From JAKALX01 sp964508715 (GTDB lineage: Bacteria; Chloroflexota; Dehalococcoidia; Tepidiformales; Tepidiformaceae), in assembly GCA_964508715.1 (NCBI GenBank), contig CAZDUX010000022.1, positions 1 to 51,169 of the forward strand: a DNA stretch of 51,169 nucleotides, in the 5' to 3' direction. The position numbers and the translations under genes are program-made. The notes below the pieces were generated by a model. That model saw only the letters and a program-made list of their open reading frames with translations. It made no database searches and had not been told where the DNA came from. Positions 33,914-40,705 of this stretch are shown piece after piece (the stretch's first letter is position 1; every line of letters starts with the position of its first letter).

Positions 33914-35416
33914 ATGCCGGCGCGCCACATCCTCGCAATCGACCAGGGCACCACCAGTTCGCGTGCACTCATCGTGGACTCGTCCGGCCAGGTGGGCGCT
34001 GTAGGACAGCGCACGTTTACCCAGCACTACCCGCAATCCGGGTGGGTCGAACACGACCCTGAGGAGATCTGGCAGTCGCAGCAGGGTGCGATCGAGGATG
34101 CGCTTCGTAACGCGGCACTCGAGCCACGCGAGATTGCGGCAATCGGCATCGCAAATCAGCGAGAGACCGTCGTCCTGTGGGACCGGAAAACCGGTGAGCC
34201 CATCCACAATGCCATCGTCTGGCAGGACCGCCGCACGGCAGCCATCTGCGACAGCCTTCGTGCTGATGGCCACGAAGAGACGTTCCGGAAACTCACGGGT
34301 CTTACACTCGACCCCTACTTTTCGGGCACCAAGCTGGCGTGGCTCCTCCAGCGGGACGAAACACTCGCGAAGCGTGCCGAAGCAGGTGAACTCGCCGCCG
34401 GAACCATCGACAGCTGGCTTATCTGGAAGCTGACGGGCGGTCAACGACACGTTACCGACTACACCAACGCCAGCCGGACACTGCTCTTCAACATCATGCG
34501 AGGGCGCTGGGATGAGGCCCTCGGTGTCATTCTCGGCGTGCCGCGCGCAATCCTGCCGTCGGCCCAGCCATCGCAGTCCGCATTTGGGCTTACCAGCGAG
34601 GCGGTCTTCGGTGCTCCTGTCCCCATCGCCGGGGTTGCAGGCGACCAGCAGGCTGCACTTTTCGGCCAGGCGGCCACCCGGCCTGGTGTGGCGAAGAACA
34701 CCTACGGCACCGGCTGCTTCCTCCTCGCGAATGGTGGCGCACAGGCGGTCGAATCGACGAACCGGATGCTCACGTCGATCGGCGCGAACGCTGGCCTGCG
34801 TGGCCCCGAGTACGTGCTCGAAGGCTCGGTCTTTGTCGCTGGCGCCCTCGTTCAATGGATGCGTGATGACCTTGGCCTCTTCGAGCGGTCGGACGATATC
34901 GAGGGACTGGCGGCGTCCGTCCCCGATAGTGGTGGCGTGGTAATCGTCCCGGCCTTCGCGGGCCTCGGTGCCCCCGACTGGGACCCGTACGCTCGTGGAG
35001 CCATCCTTGGGCTTACCCGCGGAAGCACAAAGGGCCACCTCGCCCGCGCTGCACTCGAAGCGATTGCCCTCTCGAGTACCGAGCTCGTTACCTGCATGAA
35101 CGCGGACCTTCCACAGCCTATCGATGAGCTCCGGGCGGACGGTGGGGCGAGCGCCAACAACCTCCTCATGCAGATGCAGGCGGACTTTGCGGGTGTCCCC
35201 GTCCTTCGGCCGAAGAACACCGAAACGACGGCGATGGGGGCGGCCTACCTCGCCGGGCTTACGGCAGGGATCTGGAGTGACATTGACGAGGTCGCAAGCC
35301 TCTGGCAGCCCGAACGCACCTTCGAGCCGCACATGAGCGCAGGAGAGCGCACCGACCGGCTGCAGCAATGGCGGCGTGCCGTGGGCCGCACCCTCCACTG
35401 GGCCGCCCCGGAATGA
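33914..35416 (+). CDS. glpK: Glycerol kinase
   Basis: This 500-residue FGGY kinase phosphorylates glycerol to glycerol 3-phosphate. It has LAIDQGTTSSRALI, the glycerol-binding GIANQRETVVLWD, WQDRRTA and DYTNASRTLLFNI, the late GTGCFLL glycine loop and RADGGASANNLLMQ. Length is typical. It starts directly after a TATACT hexamer and overlaps glpD by 4 nt (ATGA). There is no glycerol facilitator gene nearby. Confidence 0.96.
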   Translation: MPARHILAIDQGTTSSRALIVDSSGQVGAVGQRTFTQHYPQSGWVEHDPEEIWQSQQGAIEDALRNAALEPREIAAIGIANQRETVVLWDRKTGEPIHNAIVWQDRRTAAICDSLRADGHEETFRKLTGLTLDPYFSGTKLAWLLQRDETLAKRAEAGELAAGTIDSWLIWKLTGGQRHVTDYTNASRTLLFNIMRGRWDEALGVILGVPRAILPSAQPSQSAFGLTSEAVFGAPVPIAGVAGDQQAALFGQAATRPGVAKNTYGTGCFLLANGGAQAVESTNRMLTSIGANAGLRGPEYVLEGSVFVAGALVQWMRDDLGLFERSDDIEGLAASVPDSGGVVIVPAFAGLGAPDWDPYARGAILGLTRGSTKGHLARAALEAIALSSTELVTCMNADLPQPIDELRADGGASANNLLMQMQADFAGVPVLRPKNTETTAMGAAYLAGLTAGIWSDIDEVASLWQPERTFEPHMSAGERTDRLQQWRRAVGRTLHWAAPE

Positions 35417-36993
35417 ATCTCGCTGATCTTGCTGCCGGACCGCCGCTCGACCTCGTCGTCATCGGCGGGGGCATCAACGGCTGCGCCATTGCGGAAGAGG
35501 CCGCCGCCCGGGGTCTCCGCGTTGGGCTGTTCGAAGCCGGCGACTTCGGCTTCGGCACGTCCTGGCGTTCGACGAAGCTCATCCACGGCGGTCTGCGTTA
35601 CCTCGAACATGGTGACGTCCGGCTCGTCTTCGAGTCGCTGCGCGAGCGCACCTGGCTACTCGAGACGCGCGACTACCTGGTCAAGCCGCAGCGGTTCATC
35701 CTGCCGATGCTGCCATGGACCCGGCGGCCGAGATGGCAGCTCGAGATTGGGCTCTCGGCCTATGACCTCCTCGCCCTCTACCGCGGAGTTCCCGCACACC
35801 GGCGGCTCTCGGACGAACGGTTGCACGAGCTCGCGCCCGGGCTCCCCGGCGAGACCAGTGGGGGGTTCACGTTCTATGACGCCCGGATCATCGCTCCCGA
35901 GCGGCTCTGCCTCGAGCTGGCACTCTCAGCGGAGCGCGAAGGCGCCTTCATTGCAAACCATACGAGCGTCATCGGCATCGGTGTCGAAGCTGGCCAGGTG
36001 GCCTCTGTCACGGTCGAGCACGCCGGCGCCACCTTCGAGATTGCGACTCGTGCGATCGTCAACGCTGCCGGCCCATGGGTTGACGCTGTGCTCCAGACCG
36101 CTCCCATCCAGCAGGCGGAACTGCTCGGCGTCACTCGCGGGAGCCACATTCTCGTCGAACTCCCCGAGCGCCCCGTGCGAGACGCGGTGTTCTCAACCGC
36201 GAAGTCCGACGGCCGCGTGTTCTTCGCCGTCCCCCAGGACGACCTCCTGCTGATCGGCACCACCGACGACCGCTACGAGGGCGACCCGGGCCAGGCCCGC
36301 CCAACCATCAGCGACATCGATTACCTGTTGAGCGAGGCACGCGAACTGCTCCCCGGCCTCGGCATCACCCGTGAACGCGTGCGTTACGCGTATGCCGGGT
36401 TGCGGCCGCTGCATCGTGTGAAAGGCGGCCCGGAAGCAGCGATCAGCCGCCGTCACAGCGTCATCGGTCACAGGGATGCTGGCGCAGCCAATCTTTACAG
36501 CGTCGTCGGCGGCAAGCTCAGCACCTTCCGGCCCCTTGCCGAAGAAGTCGTTGCGAAGCTGCGGCCGCTCATCGGCCGCAAGCGAAGCAGTGAGCCCATC
36601 GCTCCTGGCTGGCGCGAAACCCTCCGCGAAAGTGGTCTCCCATTGTCCGTTCGCCGTCATCTCCGGATATATGGTGGCGTCCTCGGCGACGTTATCGCTG
36701 CCGGCTCGGAGGTGGTCTGCGAGCACGCACACGCCATCAGCGGTGAGATTCTCCACGCCTGTGAATGGGAGCACGTCGAGACGCTCGCCGACCTCATGAT
36801 GCGGCGTACCGGGATCTCCTGGGGATCGTGCCGGGGCCTCTGCTGTCACGAGCAGGTAGCCGGGATCGCTGCTGCGCGATTGGGCTGGTCGGACACTGAA
36901 AAGCGGGCACAAGTCGCGGCGTTCGAAGCTGAAGTGGCGTACCATCTCCCCACAGAGGCGACACTTGAAGCAATCACTTTCACCGACGCGTGA
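35413..36993 (+). CDS. glpD: Glycerol-3-phosphate dehydrogenase, FAD-dependent
   Basis: This 526-residue membrane-associated flavoenzyme oxidises glycerol 3-phosphate to dihydroxyacetone phosphate and passes electrons to quinone. VVIGGGINGCAIAEEAAARG is the FAD loop; STKLIHGGLRYLE, YDARIIAPERLCLELA, NAAGPWVD and IGTTDDRYEG are typical GlpD segments, followed by a C-terminal helical domain. Length fits GlpD. With glpK it forms a glycerol-use operon; the sirtuin gene overlaps its 3' end by 29 nt. Confidence 0.95.
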   Translation: MNLADLAAGPPLDLVVIGGGINGCAIAEEAAARGLRVGLFEAGDFGFGTSWRSTKLIHGGLRYLEHGDVRLVFESLRERTWLLETRDYLVKPQRFILPMLPWTRRPRWQLEIGLSAYDLLALYRGVPAHRRLSDERLHELAPGLPGETSGGFTFYDARIIAPERLCLELALSAEREGAFIANHTSVIGIGVEAGQVASVTVEHAGATFEIATRAIVNAAGPWVDAVLQTAPIQQAELLGVTRGSHILVELPERPVRDAVFSTAKSDGRVFFAVPQDDLLLIGTTDDRYEGDPGQARPTISDIDYLLSEARELLPGLGITRERVRYAYAGLRPLHRVKGGPEAAISRRHSVIGHRDAGAANLYSVVGGKLSTFRPLAEEVVAKLRPLIGRKRSSEPIAPGWRETLRESGLPLSVRRHLRIYGGVLGDVIAAGSEVVCEHAHAISGEILHACEWEHVETLADLMMRRTGISWGSCRGLCCHEQVAGIAAARLGWSDTEKRAQVAAFEAEVAYHLPTEATLEAITFTDA

Positions 36994-37750
36994 CGAGGTC
37001 GACCACGCTATTCGCCAGGCGGCGGCGCTCATTCGGCGCAGCAATCACGTGGTCGCACTCTCGGGTGCCGGCATCTCGGCCGAGAGCGGTATCCCCACCT
37101 ATCGCGGCCCCGAGGGCGTTTGGACTCGCCAGGGTGAGCCAACAATCGATGGCTGGGACCTCTTCAATTCCGACCCCGAGCTCTGGTGGAAACTGGCGAT
37201 CGAGCAGAACGACACCGAACTCGCGCACGCCATCAATGTAGCCAGCCCCAATCCTGGCCATTTTGCGATGGCCGATCTCGAGCAGGCCGGGTACCTGCAG
37301 CACATCATCACCCAGAATATCGATAACCTGCACCACCGGGCGGGCTCGAAGAGAATCACCGAGATTCACGGCAACCGTTCGCTTGTCCGTTGCATGAATT
37401 GCGGTGCGCGCGACCGCCTCGAGACCCTCTCGCTCGTCCGGCTACCGCCGTTATGTCCAGAATGCGGTGGCATCATGAAGAACGACGTCGTGATGTTCGG
37501 CGAACCGATCCCCGACGACGCGCTCATGACATGCTACCGCCAGGCGGCGATGGCGGACCTGTTCATCGTCGTGGGCACCTCGGCGGTGGTCTACCCGGCC
37601 GCCGAGTTTCCGGTCATGGCCAAGCGGCGCGGCGCGATGCTCGTGGAGATCAACCCCTTTGAGACGGATCTCTCGGAAATAGCCGACGTAGTCGTCCGCG
37701 CGAAGGCCGGCGAAGCTATCCCCGCCATCGCCGATATCCTCCGGCGTTAG
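36965..37750 (+). CDS. NAD-dependent protein deacylase (sirtuin, SIR2/CobB)
   Basis: This 261-residue sirtuin removes acyl groups from lysines using NAD+. VVALSGAGISAESGIPTYRG (29-48) is the NAD loop, TQNIDNLHHRAG (116-127) and the catalytic H135 in EIHGN follow, then the zinc site C143/C146 and C164/C167, and VVGTSAVVYPAAEFP. Start evidence is limited: the only early start is a TTG at 36965, which has AGAGG at good spacing and overlaps glpD by 29 nt. Cotranscription with glpK-glpD suggests, but does not prove, a link to control of glycerol metabolism. The stop overlaps the convergent PAP2 stop. Confidence 0.9.
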   Translation: MKQSLSPTRDEVDHAIRQAAALIRRSNHVVALSGAGISAESGIPTYRGPEGVWTRQGEPTIDGWDLFNSDPELWWKLAIEQNDTELAHAINVASPNPGHFAMADLEQAGYLQHIITQNIDNLHHRAGSKRITEIHGNRSLVRCMNCGARDRLETLSLVRLPPLCPECGGIMKNDVVMFGEPIPDDALMTCYRQAAMADLFIVVGTSAVVYPAAEFPVMAKRRGAMLVEINPFETDLSEIADVVVRAKAGEAIPAIADILRR

Positions 37751-38661
37751 GCAGCCTCGGATTCCGCCGGCGCACACGGCAATGGGATGGGTGCGTGGTG
37801 CAACTGCTCAGCGGCAGGCGCGGCATAGACGCGTGCATTGAACCTCACCAAGCGGCCCACCGGATCGCCAGGTATCCGCGCCAGCAGACGCCGAACCCGT
37901 CCACTCATGTGGAGGTAGGCGGTCAGTCCCGCCACCGCCCAGCCGGCGAGGACGTCGATGAGCCAGTGCTCGCCCATGTACACCACGGAGAACGAGATGC
38001 CGGCGGTGATTGCCGCGGCAAGCCAGCCCCAGAAGCGGTGGCCGGGGCAGCGCAACAAGAAGAACAACGCGACGGTCATCGCCAGGCCCGCGTGCAGGCT
38101 TGGGAAGGCCGCGTAGGGGTTGTCATCGAGCGTCGCATAGCCGCCGCGGCTCACGACCAGTACGCGGGTTACCCCCGCTTCCATCCAGGGTGGCCGCACG
38201 GGTGCAAGGATGAAGACAATCGCGCCAAGGTAGACAACGACAGTCGTCCACGAGAGGAACTCGGCAAGCTTCGCCCGCTCGTATCGCATTGCAAGGAAAC
38301 CCCACGCGAATGGCAACCCAAACCAGATGCCATGAAACGCGAACCCCGCGAAATCGAGCCATGGGACTCCTCGCTGATAGAGATTCGCCTGCAGCCAGCG
38401 CGTCGGCACTCCACCGAAGAGAACACTCTCGATGCCTTCAACATCGTTCGGGGCGAAGGTATGAGCGCCAAGCCGCCGCACGAACACAAACGCGAGGTTC
38501 AGGACGAACCATGCAGCCCACAGGACAACCGGCCACCAGACGAGTGCCGGCCGCCGCCGTACAGTCGCAAACCAGGACCTCACGAGTCTCGAAACGGGCA
38601 GATTTCCTTCGGTCGTGCTCCCAAAGGCGCGCACTAGAACACCCCGGGGACGATGCGCCAT
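37747..38661 (-). CDS. PAP2-family phosphatase/transferase, Aur1-like
   Basis: This 304-residue protein has about six membrane segments and the PAP2 active site: AAFPSLHAGLA holds the PSxH motif, and YMGEHWLIDVLAGW holds the second histidine and aspartate. The layout resembles the PAP2_3 / inositol-phosphoceramide synthase (Aur1) group, so it may transfer or remove lipid phosphate groups. The ATG at 38661 overlaps the upstream gene by 28 nt; a GTG at 38634 overlaps it by 1 nt (TAGTG) and would give 295 residues, and that is equally possible. The substrate is unknown. Confidence 0.8.
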   Translation of the reverse strand: MAHRPRGVLVRAFGSTTEGNLPVSRLVRSWFATVRRRPALVWWPVVLWAAWFVLNLAFVFVRRLGAHTFAPNDVEGIESVLFGGVPTRWLQANLYQRGVPWLDFAGFAFHGIWFGLPFAWGFLAMRYERAKLAEFLSWTTVVVYLGAIVFILAPVRPPWMEAGVTRVLVVSRGGYATLDDNPYAAFPSLHAGLAMTVALFFLLRCPGHRFWGWLAAAITAGISFSVVYMGEHWLIDVLAGWAVAGLTAYLHMSGRVRRLLARIPGDPVGRLVRFNARVYAAPAAEQLHHAPIPLPCAPAESEAA

Positions 38662-39281
38662 GGCACCGCCTGTTGATACGTCCGGTACTCCTGGCTCTCG
38701 GCAAGGACACGCTCCTCGGCATGGATCCGGAAGTACTGGCAAATCATCACTGTCGCATAGACGACGAGGTTGATCAGGTCGAAGTTGCCGACCAGGAAGC
38801 CGGTGATTGTCAACAGGTGAGCGGCATAGATCGGGTGTCGGACAAGACCGTACGGTCCAGCCGTTTTCACCCCCCGGTTGGCTGCGACAATCCCGAAGCT
38901 CCTGCCGAGGAAGACCATGCAGATGGTGCTCCCCGTGAGACCGGCGAGCTGGATGACGAGCCCCGCGAGCTGGCTCGCGTTGGCACTATCGACGGGATGC
39001 ATGAAGAGCGGGAGCCAGGCCCCGCCGAAGGCAATCGCCCAGTCAACTGGCCGGCTCGATGTGACACGGCTGCGCCGGCGAAAGAGGAAGATCCCGACGA
39101 GCAGGGCATTCTCCGCAAGGAAGGGCAGGCTCGTGTACACGTGCTCAACCACCACGCGGCGCCCGTGGAGAACCACGAAGAACGCGCACAGCACGACAAG
39201 TGCCGCATCCTGGATATAGGGGAGAAGCTTCGCGAGGGTGGCCTCACGGCTCCCGCCTGCCTGGTTCCGTACGATCTGCAT
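38634..39281 (-). CDS. ICMT-like membrane methyltransferase
   Basis: This 215-residue protein has about five membrane segments and a C-terminal GPYGLVRHPIYAAHLL plus EERVLAESQEYRTYQQ, the SAM-binding signature of the isoprenylcysteine carboxyl methyltransferase / phospholipid methyltransferase superfamily. Bacterial members methylate lipids or have unknown substrates. I place the start at the ATG at 39281; an ATG at 39329 would add sixteen residues. Coupled to the PAP2 gene, it suggests a two-step lipid-modifying unit. Confidence 0.75.
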   Translation of the reverse strand: MQIVRNQAGGSREATLAKLLPYIQDAALVVLCAFFVVLHGRRVVVEHVYTSLPFLAENALLVGIFLFRRRSRVTSSRPVDWAIAFGGAWLPLFMHPVDSANASQLAGLVIQLAGLTGSTICMVFLGRSFGIVAANRGVKTAGPYGLVRHPIYAAHLLTITGFLVGNFDLINLVVYATVMICQYFRIHAEERVLAESQEYRTYQQAVPWRIVPGVF

Positions 39282-39627
39282 GTCACAGTCCAAGAGAAGG
39301 ATGTGCGGCGCCGAGCGGCAACGCCTCATCGCTAGTGATCGGCATGAATGGCTGCGTCGGCCAGACGGACTCCTCCAAGAACGCCCCGGGTACGTTAGGG
39401 GGCAAAACGGTGAATACCACAATCCTGGTCTTTGACGGGGCACATGGCTGCCGAAGTTCCTGATAGCTCATCACGGAGCAACCGGTCCGGTTTCAGCGAC
39501 CATCCGGAGGCCACTCCCAACCTGGAGAGCCGGGGGTTCGCTGGAGACGCGGGGAGGAACCGGCAGTTCCGTCGGGCGAGACCAGGGTCACGGACCCAAG
39601 ACCAACCAGAGAGGTAGGAGAACCAAG
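39282..39627 (+). other. Long structured leader upstream of the flp genes
   Basis: This 346-bp gap separates the divergent methyltransferase from flp1. It contains the inverted repeats ACCGGTCCGGT at 39481-39491, GGAAC/GTTCC at 39556-39560/39566-39570 and GGGTC/GACCC at 39585-39589/39593-39597, the last 30 nt before the flp1 start. TTGACG at 39432 is the clearest -35-like site, but no -10 follows at normal spacing. I looked for a cyclic-di-GMP riboswitch and did not find its conserved motifs. Confidence 0.45.
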
Positions 39628-39810
39628 ATGTCCAAGATCAACAACTGGATGATTCGCAAGGCAGCCGCCTGGAAGAGCCGCGAAGAAGGACAGGGCCTGG
39701 CCGAGTATGGCCTGATCCTCGCACTCGTTGCGGTCCTTTGCGTCGCCGCCCTCGGCGTCCTCCAGGGCAGCATCAGCGGCACGCTGAACTCTGTCGCCAG
39801 CAATATGTAG
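39628..39810 (+). CDS. flp1: Flp-type IVb pilin 1
   Basis: This 60-residue prepilin is the main pilus subunit. A 21-residue basic leader ends at G21, where prepilin peptidase should cut before Q22; the mature 39-residue part starts QGLAEYGLILALV with E26 at the required +5 position and continues as one hydrophobic helix. An AGGAG site precedes the ATG. The core is almost identical to the second pilin, while the leaders differ. A cysteine occurs in the helix of both (VLCVAAL). Confidence 0.93.
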   Translation: MSKINNWMIRKAAAWKSREEGQGLAEYGLILALVAVLCVAALGVLQGSISGTLNSVASNM

Positions 39811-39818
39811 TTCGCCCG

Positions 39819-39848
39819 GTCCCCGTCCACGGATCCCGTGCCGGGGAC
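39819..39848 (+). other. Hairpin directly after flp1
   Basis: GTCCCC at 39819-39824 pairs with GGGGAC at 39843-39848, with an inner CACGG/CCGTG stem. It begins 8 bp after the flp1 stop and may protect or end the flp1 mRNA. Confidence 0.5.
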
Positions 39849-39851
39849 GTT

Positions 39852-39883
39852 GAACGGCCAGGGTTGTACAACCCTGGCCGTTC
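39852..39883 (+). terminator. 32-nt perfect palindrome between flp1 and flp2
   Basis: Bases 39852-39867 are exactly complementary to 39868-39883. As RNA this gives a hairpin of up to 14 bp with a tetraloop. No T run follows. It could be a partial terminator or mRNA-stabilising element that sets the ratio of the two pilins; as a DNA palindrome it could also bind a dimeric regulator. Confidence 0.6.
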
Positions 39884-39906
39884 GAACAACCAGAGGAGTT
39901 GGTGCT

Positions 39907-40089
39907 ATGACTCAGAGGCTATTGCGGCTCCTCGCACGGGCCCAGGCCGCAACACAACAGGATCATGGGCAGGGGTTGGCCGAGTACGGCCTCATCCTCG
40001 GACTCGTGGCCGTGCTTTGTGTGGCCGCACTCGGCGTCCTCCAGGGAAGCGTCAGCTCGGCGCTCAACCAGGCAGCGAACGCCCTGTAA
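39907..40089 (+). CDS. flp2: Flp-type IVb pilin 2
   Basis: This 60-residue prepilin has the same plan as flp1: leader to G21, cleavage before Q22, mature start QGLAEYGLILGLV with E26 at +5. A GAGGAG site precedes the ATG. The leader (MTQRLLRLLARAQAATQQDH) has diverged and the C terminus differs (SALNQAANAL), so it is a duplicated but probably distinct subunit rather than a recent copy. Confidence 0.92.
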   Translation: MTQRLLRLLARAQAATQQDHGQGLAEYGLILGLVAVLCVAALGVLQGSVSSALNQAANAL

Positions 40090-40102
40090 AGCCACGCAAA
40101 CA

Positions 40103-40142
40103 GTGGAGATGGCCGATGCCATTGGGCCGTCGGCCCCTCCAC
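40103..40142 (+). ncRNA. Three-way-junction RNA structure between flp2 and tadE
   Basis: The 40-nt segment folds with 16 Watson-Crick pairs and one unpaired junction base. The closing stem is 40103-40108 with 40137-40142; arm 1 is 40109-40113 with 40118-40122 (loop CGAT); T40123 is unpaired; arm 2 is 40124-40128 with 40132-40136 (loop GTC). It lies in the 82-bp gap, 29 nt before the tadE start. It may be a cis-acting mRNA element; it matches no riboswitch I know. Confidence 0.5.
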
Positions 40143-40171
40143 CAACGTGCCAACTCCCGATGGAGCCGATC

Positions 40172-40651
40172 ATGACAACTCCACGCCACACGGTTTCACC
40201 ATCATCAGCCCGTTGGCGGCGGCTGCTACAGCGCGTGCACAAATCGGAATCGGGCCAGACGCTCGTGGAGTTCTCGATGATCCTCCCGGTGTTCCTGATC
40301 CTGATGTTTGCACTCGTCGATTTCGGGCGTGCGTTCTACACCTGGCAGGTTGTTACGAATGCAGCGCGCGAAGGGGCTCGAGCCGCCGCTGTCCAATCGG
40401 ACAGCAACACGGTCGATGCCAGGATCCACGATGCGTATTGCAGCAATTTCCCATCGGACTGCTCGCTCGATTCGGCGAGGATGACGGTCACCAAGACGAA
40501 CATCCAGGGGGCACGTGGGTCGGAGACGTCAGTCGATATCAGCTACGCCTTCAACTATGTGACACCAATCGGCTCGCTCCTCCACCTCATCGGTGGCGGA
40601 GCGCTCGCTACACCAACCATCTCAGCGCACTCATCGATGCGACTCGAGTAA
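40172..40651 (+). CDS. tadE: TadE-like pseudopilin
   Basis: This 159-residue minor pilin has a basic leader, cleavage expected after G28 (ESGQTLVEF) with E33 at +5, one hydrophobic helix (MILPVFLILMFALVDFG) and a small external domain containing two cysteines (AYCSNFPSDC), possibly a disulfide. The segment after the helix, WQVVTNAAREGARAAAV, is the TadE signature. GGAG precedes the ATG at 40172. It should sit at the pilus base or tip and pass through the same peptidase as the Flp pilins. Confidence 0.9.
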   Translation: MTTPRHTVSPSSARWRRLLQRVHKSESGQTLVEFSMILPVFLILMFALVDFGRAFYTWQVVTNAAREGARAAAVQSDSNTVDARIHDAYCSNFPSDCSLDSARMTVTKTNIQGARGSETSVDISYAFNYVTPIGSLLHLIGGGALATPTISAHSSMRLE

Positions 40652-40662
40652 CCACGGACATC

Positions 40663-40683
40663 CAACCCCTCTCCCCGGGGTTG
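40663..40683 (+). other. Hairpin between tadE and the tadG-like gene
   Basis: CAACCCC at 40663-40669 pairs with GGGGTTG at 40677-40683. It lies 11 bp after the tadE stop and 22 bp before the next start. Confidence 0.5.
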
Positions 40684-40705
40684 CGACCAGGAAGGAGCAC
40701 AAGCG

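Noticed and set aside
33911..35398. Minus-strand ORF of 495 codons opposite glpK
   Set aside because: Exactly mirrors the conserved glycerol kinase gene; no protein features.
39422..39627. Cyclic-di-GMP (GEMM) or cobalamin riboswitch before flp1
   Set aside because: The conserved motifs of these classes were not found; only short unrelated stems are visible.
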